Shown here piece by piece: positions 31,901 through 45,100 of a DNA stretch of 64,000 bases. The DNA is taken from NCBI GenBank assembly GCA_009792885.1, contig WMCF01000007.1, positions 9,091,995-9,155,994 of the forward strand, in the 5' to 3' direction. Source of the DNA: Eremophila alpestris peregrina. Its lineage: Eukaryota > Chordata > Aves > Passeriformes > Alaudidae. How positions within the stretch are numbered: the first letter of the stretch is position 1; every line of letters begins with the position of its first letter. The notes under the pieces are model-generated. The model was given only the letters and a program-made list of their open reading frames with translations, did not search any database and was not told the origin of the DNA. Position numbers and translations under genes: made by a program.

Positions 31901-34900
31901 CAGCGTGCTTGTTTTGCTGCTGCTGCTTTTATTATCTGACTGATTACCTACAGCAGCCTAGAACAGAGAAGGAAAACTAAATGAGAAAGTCTGTCATGCA
32001 ACGGCTACAAGTTAGAGATGACACCCTCCATGCTTTCATTCGTTACCTGTCCTTTCCTTAACCTTCCTTTTTGGCAAAGTATCACAACACTGATACTTCT
32101 AAAACCAACAGTTATTAAAGACTGTAAAAAACCCTACCCACAAAGTTTAATTTGTCATGCTGTCATTTCAGTCAAAATAGTGAAGGAGTTTGAGCCAACC
32201 CTCCCTGTTAAATACAGCACTGAAACACAGTGTGCATCTGTGGGCAACTTCACACCCACTACTGTTTGCTTCCATCAGTTGTCTATGTCTCAGGTTATGC
32301 ATGTATCCATCAGAAATTTGGTTCTCATAACAAATAGCAAAATATATTTAGTTTTCCACATACTCTCCCTTTTTGCCACCTCTGATATCTATATAAAACA
32401 TCACTGCTTGTGCAGCATCTCTTTGGTACTGTAAGTAGAAGTGCTTCCCTTACTAATAGAAAGCCATGGAGAGTAAAAAGCTATTTGGAGGAAAGAAGTG
32501 ATTTAATTCAGTGCCTGCTTTAGACATTTGGATGTATCATGATTGTTCATTTCTTTTGTTAATCTGTTTACCCACATGCTGCAATAAAACTAAATTTAGA
32601 CTTACTAATGTTCACCTATAATTGCATATTCCAACTGTTATTGCCCAGCATTAAAGGTTAACATCTCATATAAGCTCTGAAAGAACCATATTGCACACAA
32701 TTTTTCTGTTCCATCCCCTGCACAATAGTTTATGATTGTCATACCATCTGATATCATCAGAGTTTGCACCAAAATTGCCAAGCTATTGCCCTGTATTTTC
32801 TCCTGGAGGTCTCAGTTTTGCAAGAGGGAACTCCAGACTTTCAGAATGCTCTTTACTCTCTGTCATTTAAGCTTTTATGAAGTCTTACCAAACATTAAAA
32901 AAAAAATCCCACAGAACAAAATTAGCTAACAGTTATCATTATGGTGTCAGTATTTCTAATGGACAGTTTTTTAAAGATTGCTTACATTTTCTTTAGCCAG
33001 TTTCTCTGCTTGCTTTGCCTCTCTGGCTTGTCTTCTCTCTTCCCTCGTAGCTTGCTGCTCACGAAATCCCTTCTGCTTCTGCAGTGCTAATGTAATCCAA
33101 AGTGGTTGTGAAGTTTCCACTTTTTCCAACAACTTAGAGCCATCTAAAGAGTGCCTGCTCTGAAGGACAGGCTTTTCTGAAAGAAAACATGACAAGAATT
33201 GATTGAGTAGTGCACATCTCTTGTCTTGAGAAAACCCCTACAACTTCTCTACCTTGTGAAGATGCTGGAGCTAAGCCCATGGAATGCCACGTCAGTCACA
33301 GACCTCTGCAGACTGCACAACAAATCCTGAAACAGATTTTATGCCTCAGGAATAAGACCTAATTCAACACGCTCACCCAGCTGTCCAAATTTATCCTTTT
33401 TTTTAATGTGTGTGAAAAAAAGAAACAAAAAATTAGTAGCTCCACTGAGATACTATTTTAGAAGTGTCCCGATGTTTGAAAAATTCAAGAATGAAAAAAG
33501 TTGGGATTTCCCAATGAAATGCTGAATTCCTGCCTTGGTCTTTTGAGGTTCCTTACTCTGAAGGGGTACTTTCCCCACTTGTACAGAATACCATTTCAGG
33601 ACACAGGGCTTTCAACTCTTCTCTGAAGAGACATTATGGCTAGTCTAATTGTTTCCATCACTAAAGACTGCCTCTGAAGCACAGACTCCTGTGCCCAGCT
33701 GTATTGCTTATATAAAGAATTTGCCCAGGATAAGGGGACCTAGATCTTAATATTTTTAAGCTAGATAACCTTTCTTTAAAAAGAGAAACAACAGAATGTA
33801 GATTTTAAAAATCATACCATCTGCTCTGATGAGATCATTATCCATGGACCACAAATTCCATCACCTGACTCACTAAAGGCAGAGATAACATCTCTGCTCA
33901 GGAAAAACACACACACTTTTGTTACCTCCTTGAAATTAACTTTCTTAAGTAGGTTGCACTGGTCACTCTGAATTTACAGGCTTCTGAATTAAATTGTGGG
34001 CATGGGAATTCACACTCATTCAGACAATCCTAAGCACAGTAATAGTCCTCTACAAGTAACATGCCAGGTAAAAATTATAGCTTAAGACCAAATGTTTTCC
34101 TCTGGACCTCCAGAATCTCATTTTGGAAATGCAGACAATAGCTAAATTTGCTTTGAAAGATACATACCCTTCTTCAATGGCTCAGGCTTTTTGTCATTTT
34201 TTTCTCTCCATGGAATACTTAGAGATGGGAAAAATGACTTCTTTTCTTTGATTTCTTCCTCTTCATTTTTGTAGTCATTGGATGGTGTGGGTTGGGCTGC
34301 ATTTGCTCTGTCTTCTTTTCTCCAGCCACCATCTGATTCAGCTTTAGCCAGCCTTTGTGCCAGCATTTCAGATAGGTTTGATCTGTTTATTTTAGAGAGA
34401 GGAGATGATGGTGGGGTCTGGCTGGTGGGCTTTGGAGCTAAAGCAGGTTTCTGTGGGGCCAGTGACTTGCATGCTGGTTTCTCATGAGCAGGTAGAGCAC
34501 TCTGGCTGGTGGCTGGTGGGACCACTGGTGTGCCCACAGGTGGTGAAAGCTCCACCACAGGAACTGAAGAGTCTTTTAAATGACCAGGGATGTTTGCTCT
34601 CCCAGTGCCAGGAGAGGTACTTTCTTGTGGAGTGAAAACAGAGGATTCTTTCTCCCCTTCTGTTGAGGTGAGTGGGTCAGGCACACCATCAAAACTGTCT
34701 CCTGCACTGTATCTTTTCTTTTTCTTTTGCTCTGCCTGTTGATCATAATGAAAACGTAAAGAGTAGTTTGTCCTTCGTAACTTTATCCCAAAAGGAGAAG
34801 CATTTTCTTCTCCATTTGGTGATGGTTTATCCGCTTTTTTTGTGCTGTTATTCTGCTGATTTTCCAGAGCATTGGGGAATTCTGGCTGGGGTAATTCCTT

Positions 34901-37900
34901 CCCTGTAGAATGTGGGAAACTTGGAACAAGGAATGATGGAAGATCTTTTGCAAATTTACAGCCTTCAGTGTTGTCTGTCACTTCCCTATGGGTTTCCATT
35001 TTCTCCTTAGGCTTTTCAGCTAAGTTATCCTTTAGAGTGGAAACCACATCCTCCTTTGAATCAGCAGATGATCCAGTGGCTCTCCCCAGAGCCACTGTTT
35101 CATTGCCTTTTGCCACATTTACATTCTCAGCATCTGAACTGGTTTTTGAAACGTCTGAAAATTTCTGCCACGCTGGTGTTATCGAGAACTTTGCATTTGC
35201 AGAGAGAGTTTTCCTCAAGTTGCCATGGGGAGCACCACGTCCTCGGGGTGTCCAGTCATCACTGTGCCTGCAGACAGTCACTCTGTCTCTCTCATTGTAT
35301 TTGTTGCTTTCTGCATTCTTTAGGATTCTGGAGCGGATAGAGGCCCACTCAGCCAGTACAGCCTGGTTGTTCAATGCCTCTTGTGCATGTTTCATTTTAC
35401 TGCTGCTGGGTTTGGGATCCTGTTTTTTTCTCTCGGACTTCTCTGGAGAGGGAATATCCACATTTTTCCTCTCTTCTGTTAAGCCAAGTAATGATTTGCA
35501 AGCCGTGTCCTTAATCTGGTTCAAGTTCACTGCTGTGCCACACAGCTGTGCTCCAGTAACCAAAATAGCTGTGTGGGGTACACACACAGATGATGGGAGG
35601 GAATGAGAGCCCTTACTGGTAGTGTGCACCCTGCAGTCTTTGACAGATGGAGAAGAGAGTCCTGCTCCTTTGATGGGCATAACAGGACTCAGATTTACTT
35701 TCTGAAATATGATCTGTTTATCTCCAGAAGACACTTGAAACGTGAAGGGTCTGGATGCTGTTTGTCTTTCATCTACCTCTTGCCACCGAAGTTCTTCCCC
35801 TATGCGTTTTTGCTCCTGAGCCTCAACTTCTTTCTTCAGTTTCTGGGCTAGCATTTCTTCTGCTGTTTTAGTCCCTTTTTCTGGCTGTTTGGCTTTTTGG
35901 GAACTTGATCCTTCTTGGAGCTTCTCTTCTCCTGGATGCCTATCAGCCACTCCAGCAGAACGCAACTGATCTTTTTCCTGTGGCTGTTCCAAGGATTTTT
36001 CTTGTTTTGGCTGAAGCTTTTGTCCTTCTGTGTCTACCTTCTGCTCTTCTGGCTTGTTCCATTCATGTCCATTTTGTTCCTTTTGGTGCTTCAGTTCATC
36101 TTGTAGAACAAAGTCTGAACTTTCCATGTGCATTTGTTTTGTAAGTTTGTGTTTCCTCTGCTCTTCCCGTTTCTTTTTCTTATCTGTCACTTGCTGGGGT
36201 TGTTCCTTCTCTGTCTTTTCTTTCTCCTTCAAATGCTGTCTTTGTTCCTCCTGTTTCTTCTCTTGTTTGAGGCTCTCAGGCTCTTTCTCCTGCTTCAGTT
36301 TTATTTCGACTTCTTCAAGCTCTTTCTCTTCCAGTTCTTGTCGCTGTATTTCTTCCTTGTTTTGTTTCTTGAGCTCTTTTTGTTCCTCTAGGCAATTTTT
36401 TTTGTCTTCCTTTTGACTGTCTTTTTCGGTCCTGTGTTGCCTTAATTCTTCCAGTGCTAGCCTCTTCTGCTCCTCTAGCTCTTGTCTCTGTTTCTCCTCC
36501 ATATCCTTGTGCTTCTGCTCTTGCCATTCCTGATGCTTCTCCTCCTCCAATTCCTGATGTCTCTGCTCTTCCTGTTCCTGGTGCTTCTTTTCCTCCAGCT
36601 CTTGTCTCTGTTGCTCTTCCTGTTCCTGATGCTTCTCTTCCTTCTGCTTTAGTCTCTGCTGTTCCTCCCATTGCGGGTACCACTGCTTGTCCAGCTCTCG
36701 TCTCTGTTGCTCTTCTTGTTCCTTGAGCTTTTGTACCTCCAGCTCTCGTCTCTGTTCTTCATCTTGTTCCTTGAGCTTCTGCACCTCCAGCTCTTGTCTC
36801 CGTTGTTCTTCTTGTTCCTTGAGCTTCTGCTCCTCTGACTCTTGTCTCTGTTGCTCCTCCTGTTGCTTAAGCTTCTGCATCTTCAGCTCTTGTTTCTGTT
36901 GTTCCTCCTGTTCCTTGAGCTTCTGCACCTTCAGCTCTTGTTTCTGTTGTTCCTCCTGTTCCTTGAGCTTCTGCTCCTCCGACTCTCGTCGCTGTTGTTG
37001 CTCTTGTTCCTTGAGCTTCTGCTCCTCCAGCTCTCGTCTCTGTTGTTCCTCCACTTCCCAGTGCCTCTTCTCCTCCAGCTCTTGTCTTTGTTGTTCCTCC
37101 AGCTCCTTCTGCATCTGCTCTTCCAGCTCTTGCCTTTTTTCAGTCTTCATCAGTCTTCTTTCCTCTTCATGGCATGTTTTCTCTTCTATTTTTAAAGATG
37201 TCTCTCCTTCAAGGAGATATTGCCTCCTCTCTTCTTCACAGCACTTTTTTTCCTGTTCTTTCTGCATCTCCTCAAGTTCTTGGCACCTTTTTTCTTCCAT
37301 TTCTCTTTGTTCCTCCATTTCTACAATCTGTCTTATCCTTTCGGCTTCAAGGATACCCCAGTGATCTTCAATTCTATTTTGCTCTGCCTGTTTCTGCTCA
37401 TCTCTGTCCTGGATTAGCTTGTCTGCTGCGAAGCGTCCATTATAACCTGGGTATATGTCCTCAAACAGCTGAGTTTCTAGGTCCTCTGGCTCAAATTCTG
37501 TTATTGTTAAACTTTGTGATCCCTAAAATTGGAGACAAGTTTGGAGTTACTGAACATTGCCTGCTGTCTTGTTATCCTTTATAGTGAACAGAGTTGCAAA
37601 TGTAAAAAAGAATTTTAAAACAGTGATTTAGATGAGCCAACACACCCCACCCCAATTTATGGATTGCATCACCACAGATCCCATGTCTCCCACCTATTTG
37701 GATGATAGCCTTTAAAAGAAAGAAAACATCCCAAGAGTGATAGCAGTATAATGCCAAATATTCAATCACCATTTGGTGTACATTGAGATCTGCCATTTCA
37801 AATTTGCAGAAACCCAAGGAACAGAGCATAAATTTCATATGTCCATTCTTCTTCTACTACTTGGAACTCCATCCTTTAAGCCTGAAATAATTAATGCCTG

Positions 37901-39130
37901 CTTAGGGGCATTGTTTTGCCAGTTCTTCCATGACAAATCTGGTGCTTGCAGAGACAGAGCTGTTGCCTGCAGAAAAAAGCTCTGCAATGCTAGCCAGGAA
38001 AGAACACTCCTCAGGGAAACACACTTTGTTTTCTTTTCATAAATCCTGAGCCAGGATATCTTCCTCATTAGCTGTGCTGAGACTCCAGTGCTATTGTAGG
38101 AACCGTGGGAACATGTATGGACAGCACAGCCAGAGTTTCCCAGGAATACTGCTCTGTTCTGTACCTGAAGAGTGCTTCTCTTTAGGAAAACAGCTCAGCT
38201 AATGTCCTGTCTAGCTATCATTTGTTCAGCCATCATTTGGCTCCAGTTAACCATTGTACAAACAAGAGGTTTAAATTTAATTTCTTCATTGCAAGAGTGA
38301 TAAATGCAAGTACAGTGGTGCAGAAGAAGGGGCAGTGGCCTCTCCTGAGCCCTGTGTAGTTGAATAGTCTTGTCCCATTTACAAGAGCTAATAAGATGTC
38401 AGGATAAAAACCAAAACAGATGTGCATTAAGTGTACCAAGCTACAACTTTATATTTCTCTCTTTAGCTGTTGCAAGAGCTACATTACTTAAGTCTTATTC
38501 CTTCTTATAAGCAAAGATATTACACCCCTGTCAGAACCCATGCCCAATTTAGAGGATCTGATTTTTTCCCAACCAAATTTTGCACCATCTCATTGCCCAT
38601 ATCAGAGCAGCATTAACAGCAGCACATATCTTCAGGCCTTTATGACCTAAAGTTTCTACTAGAACAACTAGAATCAGAAGGCTCTTCCAATGGAAAATCC
38701 CAGTGGAAGTACTTCTGGTTTAAGTAGTATGTGTCTCAACAGGCAATATTAAAACTTCTTTGCATACTCTCTCCAGCTAGGGTTTCAGATAAATAACAGT
38801 GTTAATCAGATCTTGAGTTCTCTGTCTGTAGATCCTAGTACACTCATTTATGGTTATTTTGTACCCAGTTTCAAAAGTAGTTGGCCAGTCATGAAATACC
38901 TTTGTCAATCTCTTGTGCTGTCTTGACATCCTCTGCTTTTTTGGCTTCACTGACAGTTTGTGCTTAGCTGCACTGTTGTCTAGACGAGCAAGAGCCTGGG
39001 GAACTGAATCCAAATTGATTGTTTCAATTGTGCCAGAACAGGAAAACTGTCTTTTTGGCCGAGCTGATTTAAGTGGAGTGACCTAGTTGTATCACAAACA
39101 CAATAAACCATTATTAAGCTATTTGTTCCA

Positions 39131-39168
<38 letters not shown>

Positions 39169-42100
39169 CACACACACACACACACACACATATCTTTGCA
39201 GGTTTGAATTTAAAGGAATTATTAGCAGAAAATATTTGAAACCCTGGCTTTCCATTATACAAATCACAAACTTTGGACGTGAAAGTTGCAGCTCTAATAT
39301 TTTCCCATTTTCAGTACTTACACATTTTTATCATTTTCACATAAAAATTACATAGACCATTCTATTGAAGTTTTTTCACAGTTTAGCTCCACTCTGAACT
39401 TGCTGGGAATGGGAAAGGCACAGGCTGGGTTTTAAGCAACATCAAACACTGGGACATTTTAAGTTCACTTACTGTGAAAAATATCTACATCTTTAAATAA
39501 TTTAGATTATTTACTTCAGGCAGAAGCAAATCAGATTGACTAATCTAAGCATCATAATAGAACAGCTACAGAGCTGTACTCTCTGCATGGGAGATGACTG
39601 CAGCATTGGATCTCAGGCTGGCATGGTGCCTGTGCCTCTAGAGTCATGTGGAGTTGTCTAAGACTGAGCCAAACAGCAAAAAACTAAAGACAACACTGGC
39701 TTTGATGGGTGCTTTATTTCTTGTGCCCTTCAAATACTTGCATACAGAAAGTGCAAATATAAACAAAGTGATTCAGTGAGACTCTTTTCATGAATAAATA
39801 GTGGAACTGTATGTCTAGGTATGTAAGAATGAGCCTGTCATCTGACTCTTCCATAAGTCATCAAGCTATCATCCCAAGACTTGCATTTGGCATAACACAA
39901 ATGGAAAAAAGAAGACGGGGGGAAAAAAAAAGGAGAAAACATCTTCTGTAAGGAAAGAAATCACATACATTGTTTTCAAGACAGCTCTGTAATCTTCTGA
40001 GGTTAAACATATGCTAATCAGGGAACCAATTACTTAAAAGCTGAGGGAACATTTTGCATATGCTTATTGAATTACATGCAGGCATAACAAAGTAGTAGAA
40101 GTACTTATGAAAATTATGACTGTGTGATTAATACATCAAATAGAGGAATGCTGCAAGACTGGCACAAACTGGGTTCTGCTGTTTCCTGCAATCAGCTCTT
40201 AAGATTTCTCAATCTTAGTTATTGCTTATTAACTAGCTCCAAAACTGCACAGCATTCACAAAATATTGGATGATCAAACAGTGTATGAAAACAAAAACTG
40301 TCAGGCTTTTAATATCTAAAATTAGAATGCAACTCAGTGCAAACCAAGGATAAAAGTTTTTTTTACCTTTTCTTCCAATTCATGTCTTGTTCCAAGAAAA
40401 TTCATTTTTCTCAAGAAATCTGGAGTGTCAGTGGACTAGAAAAAATTACCACAGACAAGTATTAAAATGCAAAGGATCTAGTAAATATGATTCAAAAGAC
40501 TTGTGAAATCATGTCTGTTAGGGTAGGATTTTCCCTCTTTTCTATCACTTCAGGACTTATGGATAAGCAATTCTTGTTCCTACATGCTCTGAGCTTGTCT
40601 TCACTGCTCCTTGAATCACTACTGTCTATACATCTCTGCAAAAGGCAAAACATCAGGCTTCCTTAATGAGATAATCAGGTTCCAAAATAAAAGAAAAAGC
40701 ACAGCTTTGCAGGATTTTGATCAGGTCTTAATGATTTTATTTTCTCCTGACTTACACATAAGGAAAAAAGATACTAACTGGTTCAGGCATTACCTCTGCT
40801 GCAAGGAGCTTCAACTCCATGTTCTTTTTACAGAGCTAACAGTCCCCCTGGAGTAATGGAATCCTGGAGAACTAGGACTCTTTAGCTACTGTCCCTCTCC
40901 AGGCCATCACAGTGAGGAATTTTCAAGGCTCAGGGCTTGAAGCAGCATTTTCCACACCCAGAAACATTGGCTTTAATCATTCTATCACTACAGAATTACT
41001 TGGTAACCTAATGTGTGTTGGGATCCCATTACACCACATGGTTGTTAATATCAAGGCTAAAAGCTCAGCTTCACAACTACAGGTTAAATTAAACCCAGAA
41101 CTCTTGCCACCAATCCAAGTTACTCAGCTGGGAAAATCAGAAGTCACAAAGCATCACAGGAAACCTGTCCAAAGTAGAGCAGATTCAAGTGGTCCTGGCC
41201 ACCAGTTTTTGACAGAAGCCACCCCATTCCCCAAGACCTATGCAGATAGACATGCCAAGGAGTTACAGGGCCAGCAGATGAGACAAGAGCAGAAACCAGG
41301 GAAGCTGCCATGCACCAGAAACCTCTGATAACACTGGTAATTAGTAGTGTGCAGAAACAAAAGAAAAGTACCGAGTGCTCTGGCTGACACTATCCTTGTA
41401 AAATTGGTTTGTTTGTGTCTACAACTGCCTCTGAGTAGGGATGGTTGCTCCTTCAGTATTTGGAAAAAGAATTATGCAAAGGGGTGTTAATTTTGTTTTC
41501 AAAATGTAATATTTTAAAGAGTAGGTGGTAAGAACTGAGTTTCTCCCTCCATAATACACAAAAATACTCTAGCAGGTTTTTAGTACTTGCACTATGGTAT
41601 CCTTTGAGCTGGAAGTCACCAGGTGACATCAGGGTCTCCTGCAGGACCCAAGAAGAAGGCTGTCTGCAGAGAATCTATGCCTGTCTCAAACACAGACTCA
41701 CCTAGCACCAGGGTAGAGACAGTGCATCCCAAAAACCTATCCACAGTCCCACTGCACACTTCGTGCTCTTAGGCACATGGGATGCTCTTGGTTAACCTTA
41801 CCTGATCACACACTTGTTAGGCAAAAAGATATACTTTAATTTGGTTTAACTTTTTATCTTTCCAGACCACCAAGGGAGAGGTGTGAGTGTGTGGGTCCTG
41901 CCCAAATGCCTGGCTCCTGGCAGATTGAGCCACAACCGTGAAAGAAGAGGTCACAGAGGAGCTATGTTGTCCCTTAAAGACTGATGAAGAATTTGGGCAA
42001 CTCAGCCATAAATCCCCCTCCTGTGTGTTTGGCTGAACGTAGGCATGAGTTGCACAGGACCCTTGCTGCCTCTGTTTCACACAGACAGGATCAGTGTTAG

Positions 42101-45100
42101 TGAACATGAGCAGAGGCTCATGCCCTGGCATCCCAGGATCCTAAGGGCCATGTGTACATGCTGGCTTGCTGGATGCCTTCCCCAAGGGTTCCCAGGCACA
42201 AAGTCAGCCTCCTCCAGGCATGGAAGGTTGTCACTGTACTCCTTTCTGCCATCACAGCAACACACTGAAACAGTCTTGCCTTAGAGGATTTCCAGAGAAC
42301 TTTTCCTTACTCATTATGTTTCTGCACTGTCTGAACAAGACTCTTCTGAATACCTAAATGCCCACAGCATCAAAATCCCGAAGAATAATTTGAATAATTA
42401 TTTGAATTATATTGTAAATTTTAATTTAGGGAGCATTCAAAATGCTTCTCCCTCTTCTTCACCTTTGGTTACTGTCCATGAGAAAAATGCATACTTACTC
42501 TAAGACCTAGGATTTTACAAGTTTAGGCTTCACACACCTCTCATTTTGAAGTTATTTTCCTTTTCGGTATTTGATGCTATGAACAACTTTCCTTGCTGGG
42601 AAGTCCATATTTTAAAATATTTTCTGTATTAGAAAAACTTCCTGTGTTCTAGCAACACTGGAAGTAATGTCTGCACTGCTGGAAGCTCAGAGCAAGCACT
42701 CAAACCAGTAATTCTGTGCGACCTTGCTCAGGATGCCAAGAGCATGCTTCCCACCAGGTCAAGAAGCACAAGCTGAGAGATCCCTCCCACATCAAACAGC
42801 CCACTGAGCTCTGCTACGCCTCACTGGAAACATCTGCTACACCTCAGTGAACTCTGCTGCTTTAGTACTGCTCTAGTGCCATGCACACATCAATTTAAAG
42901 TGCTTACTTTATTACTGCAGTCTGAGATCACTGTGTCCTGCTGGGTCTCAATCTCCATGGGGCTGCTGAGCAACACATCCTCTTCTGCACTGGTGTTTGC
43001 TTCCCCCATTGTCCTCGCAGAAACTGTCATTTGTGGAGGCTGCCCAAATTTTATATTTTTGGCCAACTGTTGCTGAAAAACAAGAAAAATAAAACAAACA
43101 AAACAGGTAGTTATATTACAAGCAAAACAAGCCAAGTCCAGCAAGTGCCTGTTCTCTGCCTGAAAGCTGCACAGAAATAATCTGGGTAACTTCTGACTCT
43201 GGATAAAAAAACCCCAACCCAAACAAAAAAAAACCCAACCCTCCCCCACCCAAAAGAAACCCCCAAAACAAAAACCCAAACAAACAACATCCACAAAAAA
43301 CAAAACAACAAAACAAAACAAAAACCAAACAAAAACCCAAACCAAAAAACCATCCCAAGGCTCACACTGTTGCAACATGGTGGGCACCCTCCCTTCTTTC
43401 TCCCCACAAGGTAACTAAAGTGAGGAATTTACTACATGATTGCTGATTTTGGATGATAAATTCAAGTTCTTGACAGTGTTGCCAACTTTTGAAGATTTAC
43501 TGTGAGTTTTGAAACAATCTATTTTTTAAATCTATGTTCTAGGTTAAGACTTTGTTTTTAAAACCTAATAATGAAGCCTTATTGTTGTGAAGAAATAAGC
43601 CTATGAGAAAAGTGTGCACTGAGAAACTAAAACTACCCCAAAAGGCAACCTTTTTCTTTTCTAGCCCCCAAACCCTGCATCTCATGCATTTGTATTTCTA
43701 GAACGTATCCTTATTGTAATGTTTAATCATAAGTTTTAAATGTTAAGTGTTTGGCACAACCCTGCCTTAGAGAGGCAAATTCTCAAAGCAGGGGAAACCC
43801 AGCTCTTTTAAATGCCTGATCTCATAGCAAGAATAGACAAACTCATGTCTGCTCATGCTCACAAGCACTGCCACTAAGTGCTGTTGCACAAAGAAATTTA
43901 GGCAGGGGACGTACAAAAGATGAATGGATATAAAAGCTTTCCCATCGTTTATTTTCCATGTTGAAGCAATCTTCTCTTAAGGGTTACAAGGAAGTACTCT
44001 TGAATTACATCAAGCATAAGATAAATAAAGTAAGAAGCATATACTGTGTGTCCTCCAGCAGGGTGAGTTAAAGAAATTGCAGCCTTGGCTACTGCAGACA
44101 CATGTACCATACTGACTTTGAACATGAGCTTTTTGCAAAAGAGCTAAGACATTCTCTAGAAGGAGCAAATGGAGCAAGGAACATTTATGAATATAGTCTT
44201 TTCCTGAAATATTTCAGGGAATCATTCTCAATTTTGAAGCAAGGGACCATGGAGTTATTTTCCTGCTTTGCTGTTTTTCAAGGACAGAAAATTCTCCAAA
44301 GGGGATCTCCCATTTTTGTCTTGCGATACTAGAATCAAGTAATTCAACTGTGCAGCTTCTATTCAGTGGAAATGTCAGGTGCTTACACAGTATTCTGACA
44401 AGAAATTTGCTGCTGAGAGCTGTGGAAGATTGGAGTAGACAGTAGGTAAAACAAGGATTTTTTTTTCCTATATCATAGAATCAGTAACATGGCACACACA
44501 TGAGGAGTTGTTAAGGAAAGATATTCTCCAAAGGAATTCAGGTTAGATTAGTCTTTCTTGCCATAGTTCCCAGTGGGCTCTTATATCAAGTTTATCCATA
44601 TTATCCCAAAAACATTAACAGATTTCTGTATTGAACCATTCAAACAAAAATTACATGCAGAAACTCCTCATAATCAGGTTATTAAACTAGAATAGCTTTT
44701 CTCAGTCTCCTCACTGAATTAGTTATTTATGTCCATTTGAATTTTGGCAGAAAGTAGTGAAATCATTATTGTAAAGCATTTTGGCAAAGTGGGTGTTTCT
44801 CAATGGCAAACTTTTATTCCCATCTGGATGACTGGCATAGTCTAAAGGCAAGGATTTCAACAAGTCCTTGCAGGCTTTTATGTTAGCAGCACAACTCTCT
44901 GACTTGAAATCTCACATGCTTCCATTGTGTACATGAGAGCTGGAGTGGGCAAAATGGTCTGTAAGACATTGTGTGAGGCCTTTAATTCTGCTCTATTCCT
45001 GCAGGCCTTCTGATGCCACAATACAATTATTTCAGAAAAAGGTTTTAATTTTATAATGTGTTTTCTAAGTTGAGATAGCTCCTTTCTTCATCCTAAAGTC

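Noticed and set aside
34872..35606. 244-codon plus-strand ORF
   Set aside because: Antisense to conserved CRACD coding sequence; the product resembles nothing and the sense frame explains the openness.
36687..37364. 225-codon plus-strand ORF rich in Cys and Ser (and neighbouring leucine-rich frames, 36030-36416 and 36842-37195)
   Set aside because: It is the antisense shadow of the CRACD E/Q/K repeat; the 48 bp period keeps the opposite frames open. It has no splice or homology support.
40912..41328. 138-codon plus-strand ORF in a CRACD intron
   Set aside because: No recognisable domain, no promoter or splice signals, and low complexity of evidence; probably chance.
42890..43407. Minus-strand ORFs extending from the CRACD exon into Phe/Gly/Val-rich sequence
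   Set aside because: The extension is translation of the G/T-only intron tract; the exon ends at the CAG acceptor next to 43072.
44473..44490. ATCATAGAATCAGT, reminiscent of the CR1 3' terminal repeat on minus
   Set aside because: Too short; no CR1 body sequence follows.
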